Shown here piece after piece: positions 26,533 through 34,604 of a stretch of DNA of 64,000 nt (positions are counted from its first letter, which is position 1; the number at the start of each line of letters is the position of its first letter). The position numbers and the translations under genes were made by a program. Origin of the DNA: Acidobacteriota bacterium (GTDB lineage Bacteria > Acidobacteriota > Blastocatellia > HR10); contig JAUQQC010000007.1 in assembly GCA_030550025.1 (NCBI GenBank), forward strand, positions 95,198 to 159,197, given 5' to 3'. The notes below the pieces were generated by a model that was given only the letters and a program-made list of their open reading frames with translations, did no database searches and was not told where the DNA came from.

Positions 26533-27249
26533 ATGGGCAACGAACGGCAAACAAACTCCGAGGCCAAATTGAGGAGCATCACCTACGCACTCTTTTCGCA
26601 ATTGACTGCCTCTCCCTATGAAGCTGCGTCGGCAGTCCTGGTACTGCCTCCAGCCGACATGCCGACGGTGCTAGACGAGCTTCAGCAAGCGCTCCCTTAT
26701 CCCGTTGATTTTTCGACGCTGATCGAAGTGGCCCAGAGGCTCTCGTCAACTGATGCTGAGTCCTTACGCCAGGATTATGCTAGCTTGTTTGAGGTCGGAT
26801 CGGATGGTCCTCCTTTACCTATTCGGGCTGAACTCGCGCGAGGGCGTTCGCCAGAGCGGAAGGAAGAGCTGGTCCGGTTCTATGAGTTCTTTGGTTATAA
26901 GCTACAACCCTCCTGGCAATGGGCTCCTGATCATCTGTCCGTTCTGCTTGAGTTCATGCACTTTCTCACCTATCAAGAGAGCCAGTTGTCCGAAGCTGAT
27001 GACATTGCATCGTATCGAACAGCCCAGCGGGATTTCTTGGAGCGCCATATTCTCGATTGGTACGATCAGATCCCAAGGGGGATGTCTAATCTAACCTTGG
27101 AGATATCCCCCATCTCATCGACTTACTATCAAACCCTGTTTGAAACCTTGGGCAAATTCCTCCATCTGGATTTTGCCTGGCAGCAGAAAAACCTAGGGGG
27201 TAGCCTTCGGTCCTCAGTGGATGAGTCATCACTGATCACTGGTTACTGA
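26533..27249 (+). CDS. TorD/DmsD-family chaperone for the molybdoenzyme
   Basis: 238-residue mostly helical protein of the TorD/DmsD/NarJ group, which binds the Tat leader and helps insert the molybdenum cofactor. Features: 'LRSITYALFSQLTASPYE', 'LRQDYASLFEVGSDGPPLP' (family D-Y-x-x-L-F) and 'APDHLSVLLEFMHFLTYQE' (family PDHL..EL.FM). Start ATG 26533 ('MGNERQ') is preferred to the upstream GTG lying in repeat words. It sits between the alpha and iron-sulfur subunit genes, as in EbdD- and DdhD-type operons. The C-terminal 'DESSLITGY' is encoded by an intergenic repeat word. Confidence 0.85.
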   Translation: MGNERQTNSEAKLRSITYALFSQLTASPYEAASAVLVLPPADMPTVLDELQQALPYPVDFSTLIEVAQRLSSTDAESLRQDYASLFEVGSDGPPLPIRAELARGRSPERKEELVRFYEFFGYKLQPSWQWAPDHLSVLLEFMHFLTYQESQLSEADDIASYRTAQRDFLERHILDWYDQIPRGMSNLTLEISPISSTYYQTLFETLGKFLHLDFAWQQKNLGGSLRSSVDESSLITGY

Positions 27250-27282
27250 TGGCTGATCATTGCCTCCCGATCGTTGATCACA
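27232..27282. repeat. Intergenic repeat words overlapping the chaperone 3' end
   Basis: 'tcactgatcactggttactgatggctgatcattgc' provides the last codons and the TGA stop of the chaperone gene and continues into the gap. Confidence 0.6.
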
Positions 27283-27300
27283 TTAAGGAGGAATAGATCT

Positions 27301-28791
27301 ATGAGCCGACAGATCGCCATGGTCATAGACTTGAATAAATGCATTGGTTGCCAGACCTGTACGGTTGCCTGCAAGACGCTATGGACGGATGGGGCTGGTC
27401 AGGAGACGATGCTCTGGAATAATGTGGAGACGGTTCCTGGTCAAGGCTATCCTCGTAATTGGCAAAACATGGGCGGAGGTTGGAAGGAAGGTGAATTGAG
27501 TTTCGGCGAGCTGCCTGCCGAGGAGGATTATGGTAAACCTGTGGAATTGAACTATCGCGAAGTTTATCAAACTGGTAAGGACTACTATCTACATGCTAAA
27601 GAGAAGATGACTTGGGGGCCCAACTGGGATGAAGATGTGGGTGCGGGAGTCTACCCCAATAATTACCATTTCTATCTGCCTCGGCTCTGCAATCATTGCA
27701 CTCACCCAGCTTGTTTGGAAGCGTGCCCAGTCCGTGCCATTTATAAACGAGAGGAGGATGGAATTGTCCTCATTGATGAGAAGAAATGCCAAGGTTTTCG
27801 AGAATGCATTCGTGCCTGCCCTTACAAGAAGATTTATTTCAACTCGGTCAAGGGCGTGTCGCAAAAGTGCATCTTCTGTTTTCCCCGCATCGAAAAGGGG
27901 ATAGCTCCAGCGTGCGCCCGACAATGTCCCGGACGGTTGCGGTTTGTGGGCTTTTTAGATGACCCGACCGGGCCTATCTACCTGTTGGTGCACAAGTGGC
28001 AGGTAGCCCTACCACTGCATGAAGAATATGGTACACAACCAAATGTGTTTTACGTGCCCCCCTTATTGCCCGACGCCTTTGATGAAGAAGGGCGATTTAG
28101 CGAAAAACCGCGGATCCCGCTCGAATATCTGCGATTTCTCTTTGGCCCCCGAGTGGACTCAGCCTTGGCCACCTTGAAAGCCGAAATGGCCAAACGTCAA
28201 CGTGGAGAGCCATCTGAGCTTATGGACTTGCTAATCGCCAAGGACTGGAAGTCGTTGTTCAAAATTCCGAAGGTCATCGCGGTGCTGCTTATCAGTCTGC
28301 TGACCATCACCACGAACCTGGGAGCTACAGGCTTCAAGGCCAACGCTCCTGCTGGTGTGCTGACCACTCCCACAATGGGTGTTCTCATGGGTGGAAAAGA
28401 CCAGTCTGCCAAGACGTTGAAAATAGCCAGAGCTGCTTTCGAGCACTTCAAGCATGGCTTAGCCACGGGCCAGTGGGAGCCGTTCCTGGGGATGTTGACA
28501 GATGATTTCACGCTCTACTTTCCCACCGGAAAATATCAGGGTCTCAATGTGGGAAAGGCTAGGGCGGCAGAGTTCCTTCGCTTCGTATCTGAGACGTTTA
28601 AGGAGGGGTTGCTCATCACCGAGGTCATTAGCGTAACCAGCAGTGCTACGACGGTTGGGTTTGAATGTCGCGTTGAGGGGAAGCTTGGTGAGCAACCTTA
28701 CAAGAACCGGGTGGCTATCTTCCTGGACGTGTGCGGTGACAAAATTTGCGCGTTCCGCGAGTACTTCGGTAGTGATGGCAAGTCTAATTGA
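27301..28791 (+). CDS. Iron-sulfur beta subunit of the molybdoenzyme, fused to a SnoaL-like domain
   Basis: 496 residues from ATG 27301 behind AAGGAGGAATAG. About residues 1-320 are an EbdB/DdhB/NarH-type four-cluster ferredoxin: 'CIGCQTCTVACKTLW', 'LCNHCTHPACLEACPVRA', 'CQGFRECIRACPYKK' (Phe replaces a Cys, as in the [3Fe-4S] site) and 'CIFCFPRIEKGIAPACARQCPG'. Then comes a hydrophobic stretch that looks like a signal peptide ('VIAVLLISLLTITTNLG'), a short linker and a 120-residue SnoaL-like domain about 69% identical to the secreted protein at 9078-9599. The frame is continuous. Beta subunits of this family normally end after the ferredoxin part. The fusion may tether a second activity to the enzyme; topology is unclear because the ferredoxin part should ride out with the Tat-exported alpha subunit. 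Confidence 0.9.
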   Translation: MSRQIAMVIDLNKCIGCQTCTVACKTLWTDGAGQETMLWNNVETVPGQGYPRNWQNMGGGWKEGELSFGELPAEEDYGKPVELNYREVYQTGKDYYLHAKEKMTWGPNWDEDVGAGVYPNNYHFYLPRLCNHCTHPACLEACPVRAIYKREEDGIVLIDEKKCQGFRECIRACPYKKIYFNSVKGVSQKCIFCFPRIEKGIAPACARQCPGRLRFVGFLDDPTGPIYLLVHKWQVALPLHEEYGTQPNVFYVPPLLPDAFDEEGRFSEKPRIPLEYLRFLFGPRVDSALATLKAEMAKRQRGEPSELMDLLIAKDWKSLFKIPKVIAVLLISLLTITTNLGATGFKANAPAGVLTTPTMGVLMGGKDQSAKTLKIARAAFEHFKHGLATGQWEPFLGMLTDDFTLYFPTGKYQGLNVGKARAAEFLRFVSETFKEGLLITEVISVTSSATTVGFECRVEGKLGEQPYKNRVAIFLDVCGDKICAFREYFGSDGKSN

Positions 28792-29271
28792 CTCCCTTGA
28801 CACACGGAATACGCGAAAGCGTTCTATTTTCATCCGTCATGGCGTACTGATCTTATGGGCGATTTTGGCGAAATGTCCATAAACATACGAACGACGTCAA
28901 AAACACTTTTTCCTCCGTCCGGATGCATTGATATATGGGCCGTTCCTATAAGGGGAGCGCACGCCTCCGACGTACTGGCTGGGTCTGTCACCAGCAAACG
29001 TCTCTGGGTTTTTCCTTCATTTCTGGCGACGTCAGTTCATAATCGATTCCTCCGAAAAATAATAACAAAGACACCAGTAGATTTGATATGTCTTCATGTG
29101 CCGCTGATGTTATGTTCGTCCTCTACAGTGTGGGTGGGACATAGTCGGTTCCTAGGCAAAGAGCCTCTGCATGGGTGAGATATCTGTGGGCATTTTTATC
29201 CGTGAGCGCTGAAGCTCATTCCTTGGTAAGCAAGAGCACATGGGAGATTCCCTACGGGAGGAGAGATAACG
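28792..29271. other. Intergenic gap, no gene seen
   Basis: About 480 bases, AT-richer than its surroundings. It contains 'ggggagcgcacgcctccgac', related to the word pair near 20.5 kb. ORF 28855-29178 has no recognisable protein character and no ribosome site. A regulatory or decayed segment is possible. Confidence 0.4.
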
Positions 29272-29757
29272 ATGACCCTCTTATATGACGTTCTCTTATT
29301 GTTACATATGTTTCTGATCATCATCTGGCTGGGTGGTGATTTGGTAGTATTTTTCTTGAGCATGAGTCTATTGAAACGGGAATTGCCGATAGCCATTCGG
29401 CTGGATCGAGCTCATATTGCAGAACAGATCGATCGTTGGGTTTTGGTAGCCTTCGTATTGACGATTCCCGTCGGCCTGTCGCTCAGTTATCTGGTTGGCT
29501 ATCCGATCTTCGATACCCCCTGGCTGACCTTGAAGTTGTTCTTCTTTGGCCTCATCATCTTGATGGCAATTATGATCCTGACTGGGGCGGCGGAGACTAC
29601 GCAGATGCTCAAGCAGATTGCCGCAGCTACTGGGGACGTGACTCAATTGGAAGCACGGTTGCGTCGGCGAATCTTGATCATGGCGCCGCCGGCGCTCTGT
29701 ATTCATCTATGCATCTTAATCATCGCGTTTATTGCTCTGACGAGAGACCGTTGGTAG
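29272..29757 (+). CDS. Four-helix membrane protein, possible redox or anchor partner
   Basis: 161-residue integral membrane protein with four predicted helices: about 'VLLLLHMFLIIIWLGGDLVVFF', 'WVLVAFVLTIPVGLSLSYLVG', 'LKLFFFGLIILMAIMIL' and 'PALCIHLCILIIAFIAL'. His residues in helix 1 and helix 4 are placed where b-type heme or quinone-binding proteins have ligands, and the pattern recalls CopD/DUF2269-like proteins, but no motif decides it. A strong GGAGGAGAG site precedes ATG 29272. It follows the iron-sulfur subunit, so it may connect the enzyme to the membrane. Could equally be unrelated. Confidence 0.6.
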   Translation: MTLLYDVLLLLHMFLIIIWLGGDLVVFFLSMSLLKRELPIAIRLDRAHIAEQIDRWVLVAFVLTIPVGLSLSYLVGYPIFDTPWLTLKLFFFGLIILMAIMILTGAAETTQMLKQIAAATGDVTQLEARLRRRILIMAPPALCIHLCILIIAFIALTRDRW

Positions 29758-29806
29758 GCGAGCAATCGGTGATCGGTAATTAGGGGTCGGTGAGTCTAAA
29801 TCGCTA

Positions 29807-30651
29807 GGACCCATTTCAAAACCGTCTTGGTTCTGTGGTGGACTGGAGGCATGGCATGGAGGGGATTAGCTGATGAACAGTGGCAGAGGGCTCGTGTTCA
29901 TTTACCGTCGTCCAAGCTGCAGCCCAAGGGGGGCCGACCCTGAGGCGATGACCGCCGATGCTTTGAGGGGATCCTCTGGATCTTGTGGACTGGAGCTCCT
30001 TGGAGGGAGCTGTCGCGCCGGTATGGTAGCCCCAGCAGCTGCTGGCGAAGGCTCAAGCAGTGGGAAGAGTCTGGTGGGCTGCTTGAGCTGTGGTGGGCAT
30101 TCTTGGTCCAGCTCAACGGCTAACAGAAGATCCGCTGGGATGAGTGCCTTGCCAAGGGCAGCCTTGCTCCGGCCAAAGAAGGGGGCCCAAGGTGGGCAAG
30201 ACCAAAAGGGGAAAGGGCACGAAGTGGCTGGTTTTGGTCGGTGGCGCGAGGACTCCGCCGAGAGCATACTTGGACTCGGCATCCCTGGCGGAAGGCCTGC
30301 TCTTGGAGAAGACCCTCGACACAGTGGCGATAAGGCGAGCAGGCAAGCCCGGACGGCCCCGCAAGCGGGTGATTGCCGATGGCGCTTTCGACAGCACTCC
30401 CTTGCGCCGGCGATCGAAGCGGCGGGGGACAGAGCCGATCATCCCCGCACGGCGCAACCACCCCACTGCCACCGATCAGGATGGGAGGAAGTTGCGCCGC
30501 TACCGGCAGTGGATCGTGGGGTGAACCTTTGCCTGGCTTGGGCATTTTCGGCACCTGGTGGTGCGCTATGAGCGGCTCTTTCTCACCTATGCCGGGTCCT
30601 TTCATCTGGCGTGTGCCTTGCTCACCCTTCCAAAGGTTTGGAAATGAGTTC
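29807..30651 (+). mobile_element. IS5-family element, copy 2 (defective)
   Basis: Second 845-bp copy, matching copy 1 at a constant offset of 18,804 bases, with the same internal stops. It is flanked by TA at 29805-29806 and 30652-30653 (original target GCTAGG), unlike copy 1's flanks, so it arose by transposition and not by a larger segmental duplication. Confidence 0.85.
29851..30647 (+). pseudogene. IS5-family transposase, multiply disrupted (copy 2)
   Basis: Same structure and same lesions as copy 1: TGA at the expected Trp of 'GRPW', TAA after 'LVQLNG', a frame change near 'SLAPAK', and TGA within 'IVERTFAWLG'. The ORFs listed at 29873-30654 are fragments or wrong frames of this pseudogene. 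Confidence 0.85.
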
Positions 30652-30891
30652 TAGGGATGGTAGGCATCTCGTACTCATGCCATCAGGATGGCGAATGGAT
30701 ATTTCGGGCAAGATTGGCCTTGAGTATGCAAGGCTGGTTCATGATGGTCATCGAGCTTGACCTGATATTTAGGAACGCTTGCGGCAAGGGCACGAGTAGG
30801 AAGAACGGCAAATGTCTGGAATTAACAACGGGTCACCGGGTTGGTTGATCGCTGATTACCATTCAACGATCCTCAGTTTGGGGAACGAGCG

Positions 30892-31092
30892 ATGTTCCTG
30901 TTATGGATCTTTTGGCTTGAGATCCTAGCCTTCTCTTTCTATGCACTGTGGAGCCTTTGGCAGAGCGCGCGCGGGGGGGCGCTAGGGGGATATCAGTGGG
31001 CCGACGTGATGATCTATGGGCTGACGCTCGCTTACGGACTCTATGGTTTCATTCGTTTTGCTAGTCGTCGCCTCAAGCGCACGAGCCCATAA
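30892..31092 (+). CDS. Small two-helix membrane protein
   Basis: 66 residues with two hydrophobic stretches ('FLLWIFWLEILAFSFYALWSLW' and 'VMIYGLTLAYGLYGFIRFA') and a basic tail 'SRRLKRTSP'. ATG 30892 follows GGGGAACGAGCG, a weak ribosome site. It precedes a small basic protein. No family recognised; a real gene is likely given the clean amphipathic pattern. Confidence 0.45.
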   Translation: MFLLWIFWLEILAFSFYALWSLWQSARGGALGGYQWADVMIYGLTLAYGLYGFIRFASRRLKRTSP

Positions 31093-31179
31093 CAGTCCTT
31101 GGCCTTGCACCATCGAGCACGATGGCTTATTGGAGGTCGAACTGCCAGCTAGAGGATGGTGCGACGAAGGAGGCAGATT

Positions 31180-31434
31180 ATGATAGCTAAGCGGCGGAAG
31201 CGCAGCCGTCAGGTTAAGGCTTGGCTAAAGCAGGAGCTCAAAGAGCAACAGGAGCGATACAAGAAAATCGTCGCCGAGATGGAAGCCCTCTCGCCGCAAC
31301 GAGAGCAGTGGATCGAGGAATTCTTCCAGCGCATTCAGACACGCGGATTCTGCGTCCATAAGGATATTCGCCGGCGTATTAAGCCGGAAGAAATCCCGCC
31401 ACGGCCCAAGCGGAAGCTGCGAGTGGTGTATTAA
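31180..31434 (+). CDS. Small basic coiled-coil protein, unknown
   Basis: 84 residues beginning 'MIAKRRKRSRQVKAWLKQEL', strongly charged, with a heptad-like helix ('KEQQERYKKIVAEMEALSPQ') and a basic C-terminus. ATG 31180 sits behind AAGGAGGCAGATT; the ORF-track start at 31156 would place that site inside the gene. No domain recognised. Confidence 0.55.
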   Translation: MIAKRRKRSRQVKAWLKQELKEQQERYKKIVAEMEALSPQREQWIEEFFQRIQTRGFCVHKDIRRRIKPEEIPPRPKRKLRVVY

Positions 31435-31696
31435 GCTGGAGCAGGCCTGTGTGCCACTCACACAAATGGCAGGGTTGGGAAAAGGGGAAATGGGAATGGG
31501 AAAAAGCGGAGGACGCAACGTATCTCCCCCCTCCCTTTCCCTCGCTTTTTTCCCTGCGCCATATGCATCTGTGTGCCGTGGTCACAGGGGCCCCTTGTAG
31601 GCAGTGCCGGGGTGTCATCTGTGGCTGAGATTCGACTTCTTGATTTGTTTACCTTATACATCTTTGTTTTCATTTCACTTGGCGAAGGAGGTAGAG
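31435..31696. repeat. Intergenic G/A-rich and pyrimidine-rich words
   Basis: 'gggaaaaggggaaatgggaatggg' followed by 'cccctccctttccctcgcttttttccc': purine and pyrimidine runs that resemble those at 43.14-43.25 kb. They could pair with each other as a loose hairpin. No gene. Confidence 0.45.
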
Positions 31697-32575
31697 ATGG
31701 CGCGACCCCATATCGAACCGTTTTGTGATCGAGATGTACCATTCAAGAAAATGACGCTGCCCGGATTCCCTCCAGGGATGCAGTACAAGATGCTGAGTTT
31801 GGATAAGGATACTGGAGCCTGCACGATGACCGTCCAATTTGATGCCGGCTATAAGCAGCCTCCTGGCTTCAGTTATTCGGATGTCGAATTGCTGATCATG
31901 GAAGGCGGACTCCGCGTGGGCGAAAAAATGTGCGGCCCAGGTTATTACTTCTTCATCCCGGCTGGCGTAGCTATGCCGGAGATCTCGACCAAGACGGGCT
32001 GTCTGGCGCTGCTGATGTACAACCAGGCGGAGCCCAGCTTTGAGGAATCCGATCAGGACTGCGATGGTGCTGACCGCTCAGGACTCATTCAGGTCAACGC
32101 CTACGACGATCTCTACTGGCAAGAGCCCACGCTCTTTCCGAGCACGGCCCCCGGCTGTCTGATCAAGATTCTTCGTATGGACGAAAAGACCCACGCCCTC
32201 TCGTTTTTGTACTGCATGGTTCCCGGCTTCTTCCAGGATAACATCTCCTATCACGATTGCGCAGAAGAGGCCTATCATATCTGGGGGACATCCTGGATCA
32301 TGCAGTTTGGCTACTTGCCGACAGGCGGCTACTTTTGGCGACCGCCCTATATTAACCACGGGCCGTTTGCCAGCGAACATGGCATTCTGGCATTTGGCCG
32401 CACTGACGGCGAGCTCTATAATCACTTCCATTACAACCCCTACTCAACAGTTGAAGAAAACCGAGAACGCGCTGCTGCCCGCTTGCTGCATCGCAAGCCG
32501 GAGCTCTACAAATGGATTGTGGCTCATGGACATAATCATCCCACTGATTTTGAGTTCGACGCAAAGACCAAATAA
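31697..32575 (+). CDS. Two-part cupin-like protein (DUF4437-type)
   Basis: 292-residue cytoplasmic protein from ATG 31697 behind GAAGGAGGTAGAG. It seems to contain two related beta-barrel halves: the first with 'ACTMTVQFDAGYKQPPGFSYSDVELLIMEGG', the second with 'ALSFLYCMVPGFFQDNISYHDCAEEAYHIWG' and 'FWRPPYINHGPF'. The pattern of a small barrel with His and Glu ligands suits a cupin, close to what I remember of DUF4437. Cupins in such clusters may be dioxygenases, isomerases or binding proteins. The next gene starts only four bases after its stop. Confidence 0.6.
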   Translation: MARPHIEPFCDRDVPFKKMTLPGFPPGMQYKMLSLDKDTGACTMTVQFDAGYKQPPGFSYSDVELLIMEGGLRVGEKMCGPGYYFFIPAGVAMPEISTKTGCLALLMYNQAEPSFEESDQDCDGADRSGLIQVNAYDDLYWQEPTLFPSTAPGCLIKILRMDEKTHALSFLYCMVPGFFQDNISYHDCAEEAYHIWGTSWIMQFGYLPTGGYFWRPPYINHGPFASEHGILAFGRTDGELYNHFHYNPYSTVEENRERAAARLLHRKPELYKWIVAHGHNHPTDFEFDAKTK

Positions 32576-32579
32576 CCCT

Positions 32580-33716
32580 ATGCCGTCTCTGGTTGCCCTT
32601 GATCATTCTGCCAGAAAAACCAAGGCCGTCGTCATAATTGTGGTGGTCTTGACGCTCCTGGGTTCAAGCGTGCCAGCTCGATGGTCATGGGCAGAGCAGC
32701 CGACTATTGGTGGTGTCTACGAAGTCGGGATCGGCACGACGGACCCCCTCCCGCTGATACGGTACTGGCAGCAATTTGGTTACCGTCCGGGCCCCAGCGG
32801 TGAGTTGAGCGCGGCAGAGGCGTTGCGCTTATATGGTGTTAACTCCAGGCTGCGCTCCATCCGACTCCTTCATCAAGATGCCGATCATGGATTGATTCGG
32901 CTCATGGTGTGGGAACGCCCCACCAGTGAAGGTCTAGGCCTCAGTCACATGAAAGTGAAAGGAAATCGGTGGGGTGCGATGCTGACGGCCGATGTCTACA
33001 ATCTGCTAAACCACGCTGAAGTCGCTTCCAGTCAGGGCCTGCCCGTGTACTACGTCCCACCACAGCTGGCCCAGATCTATCCGCCGGAGCGCCCTCCCAC
33101 GCCCTTCCTGGATCCTCTGGTTTGCGTCCGCGAGATGGTCTTGATTCAGCCGCTGACTCGACAGGTTCTGTTTCAACGGTTCAACTATCAACTTCCGCTC
33201 TACGGCCGCATTGACGAATCGTCCCACTTCCGCACCAGTCAAATCACCCACGTTGGGATGGTCGTTCAGGGCGACCGGCGGCTGCTAGATTTTTATGATC
33301 ACGTCCTGGGGCTACTTCGAGTCCGAGACCAGAAGGTGAGCGGCGATACTGACCCCTCGGCACGAGCTATCTTTGAGCTCGAACCGGGCCAATGGTATGT
33401 GAGTACCGACTTTGATGATCCACGCTCATCCGCTACCGATCCCCAGAAGATGCGCTCGGGAAGATTGAAGATTATTTGGTTTCCTCCCGAAGTCCGCTTG
33501 GAAGATAAACTCGCCTTGTCTCGCCCTGGCGCTCTGGGATACTCACTTTACACCTACCGCGTCAGCTCCATCGAGGCGTATCACGCTCGCGTCAAGGCTA
33601 GCACCGCCACCTCAGTGACGGAGATTTATCTCAATGAGTTTGGGGAGAAGAGCTTTTCCTTCGTCGCTCCAGATGGTTACTTTTGGACGCTCGTGCAACA
33701 GCCGCGCCATCAATAA
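32580..33716 (+). CDS. Exported VOC-superfamily (glyoxalase/dioxygenase-fold) protein
   Basis: 378 residues from ATG 32580, five bases after the cupin gene's stop; the ORF-track start lies inside the cupin gene and is rejected. Signal segment 'AVVIIVVVLTLLGSSVPARWSWAEQ'. Two VOC-like halves follow, beginning 'GVYEVGIGTTDPLPLIRYWQQFGY' and 'SQITHVGMVVQGDRRLLDFYDHVLGL', with 'EKSFSFVAPDGYFWTLV' at the end. VOC proteins are often metal-dependent lyases or extradiol-type dioxygenases; metal ligands cannot be assigned with confidence. It is one of three double-VOC genes in this block. Confidence 0.7.
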   Translation: MPSLVALDHSARKTKAVVIIVVVLTLLGSSVPARWSWAEQPTIGGVYEVGIGTTDPLPLIRYWQQFGYRPGPSGELSAAEALRLYGVNSRLRSIRLLHQDADHGLIRLMVWERPTSEGLGLSHMKVKGNRWGAMLTADVYNLLNHAEVASSQGLPVYYVPPQLAQIYPPERPPTPFLDPLVCVREMVLIQPLTRQVLFQRFNYQLPLYGRIDESSHFRTSQITHVGMVVQGDRRLLDFYDHVLGLLRVRDQKVSGDTDPSARAIFELEPGQWYVSTDFDDPRSSATDPQKMRSGRLKIIWFPPEVRLEDKLALSRPGALGYSLYTYRVSSIEAYHARVKASTATSVTEIYLNEFGEKSFSFVAPDGYFWTLVQQPRHQ

Positions 33717-33820
33717 GTCAGTGATGGGGTAATAAGTCGGTGCGAGGTAGTGATCGGTTTGCCCCATGGACCTGTAAGTCACTGATCTATCGTTGCTGAT
33801 CACTAATTGTAGGCAATAGG
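33717..33820. repeat. Intergenic repeat-word cluster
   Basis: 'gtcagtgatggggtaataagtcggtg', 'gtagtgatcggtttg', 'gtaagtcactgatctatcg' and 'gctgatcactaattg'. No gene. Confidence 0.55.
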
Positions 33821-33854
33821 TTGCTCCGGGCAAGAAGGAGGTTCAACCGAGGCG

Positions 33855-34604
33855 ATGGGGAAGAACCTTGTTCACTATCACGGGATGCTGTCGTATCGTC
33901 GGAAGTCAACCGGCGCTGAGCGAGGGCGGGAATACTGGTCGTTAACCAGGCACCGGGATGGGACGCGGACCATGCGCTGTGTAGCTATGACCGAGGATTC
34001 GCAATTTGTGCGCGATGTCACCTACACGTTGGGGAAAGATCATCGCCCGCTGGATGTGTTCATCCGGTTACAGGTAGGCGAGCGGTTCGTGGGCAGTGGC
34101 TACTTCCGGGTGGAAGGGGATCAGATGAGGGTGGTCACCGACGGCTGGGACACCGGTCATGTCAATCAAACGCTCTGCGTTCCCGAGTGCTTTTACATCG
34201 TCACGCATGCCGTGATGTTGGATGGTTGGATGTTCTGGAGTTACGACAAGGCCAAGGGTGGGGAGCAATGCATTCCGATTTACAACACCTCGACACAGTG
34301 GGATGGGACGGACGGGCCGCTGGGGCGGCAGGAGACGCTCCGCGTGACCCTGGTGGGCGAGGAGGAGATGGAGGTTCCGGCGGGCCGGTTCCACACCACT
34401 CATTTTCGCTTTGAGTCGGATTTCATCAACGTTCCGACGTCTGATCTATGGATAACGGGTGAGGACCTGGTTCTAGTCAAGTACGATTGGAGCGGATTAG
34501 GTCTGGAGTATGTACTCGTCTCGCTCGTGACTGAAGGAGGTGAGTCAAGTCGAAATCCATCGGGGATGGGGGAAGGAGGAAAGGGATATGATCAGTCCGA
34601 TTGA
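33855..34604 (+). CDS. Unknown protein with DUF3108-like C-terminal pattern
   Basis: 249 residues, no signal sequence, behind AAGGAGGTTC although with long spacing to ATG 33855. The second half has 'EEMEVPAGRFHTTHFRFESD' followed by 'DLWITGEDLVLVKYDW', a pattern shared with DUF3108-type beta proteins that act on envelope lipids or polysaccharides. The first half ('MRCVAMTEDSQFVRDVTYTL') is not recognised. The 3' end overlaps the start of the next VOC gene by 17 bases, so the true C-terminus may be reached through sequence that also serves as the neighbour's ribosome site. Confidence 0.55.
   Translation: MGKNLVHYHGMLSYRRKSTGAERGREYWSLTRHRDGTRTMRCVAMTEDSQFVRDVTYTLGKDHRPLDVFIRLQVGERFVGSGYFRVEGDQMRVVTDGWDTGHVNQTLCVPECFYIVTHAVMLDGWMFWSYDKAKGGEQCIPIYNTSTQWDGTDGPLGRQETLRVTLVGEEEMEVPAGRFHTTHFRFESDFINVPTSDLWITGEDLVLVKYDWSGLGLEYVLVSLVTEGGESSRNPSGMGEGGKGYDQSD

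Noticed and set aside
28855-29178. 107-residue ORF in the gap after the iron-sulfur subunit
   Set aside because: No ribosome site, no family pattern, and irregular composition.
32307-32579. Upstream extension of the exported VOC protein
   Set aside because: It lies inside the cupin-like gene in another frame; ATG 32580 with its signal peptide is the sensible start.
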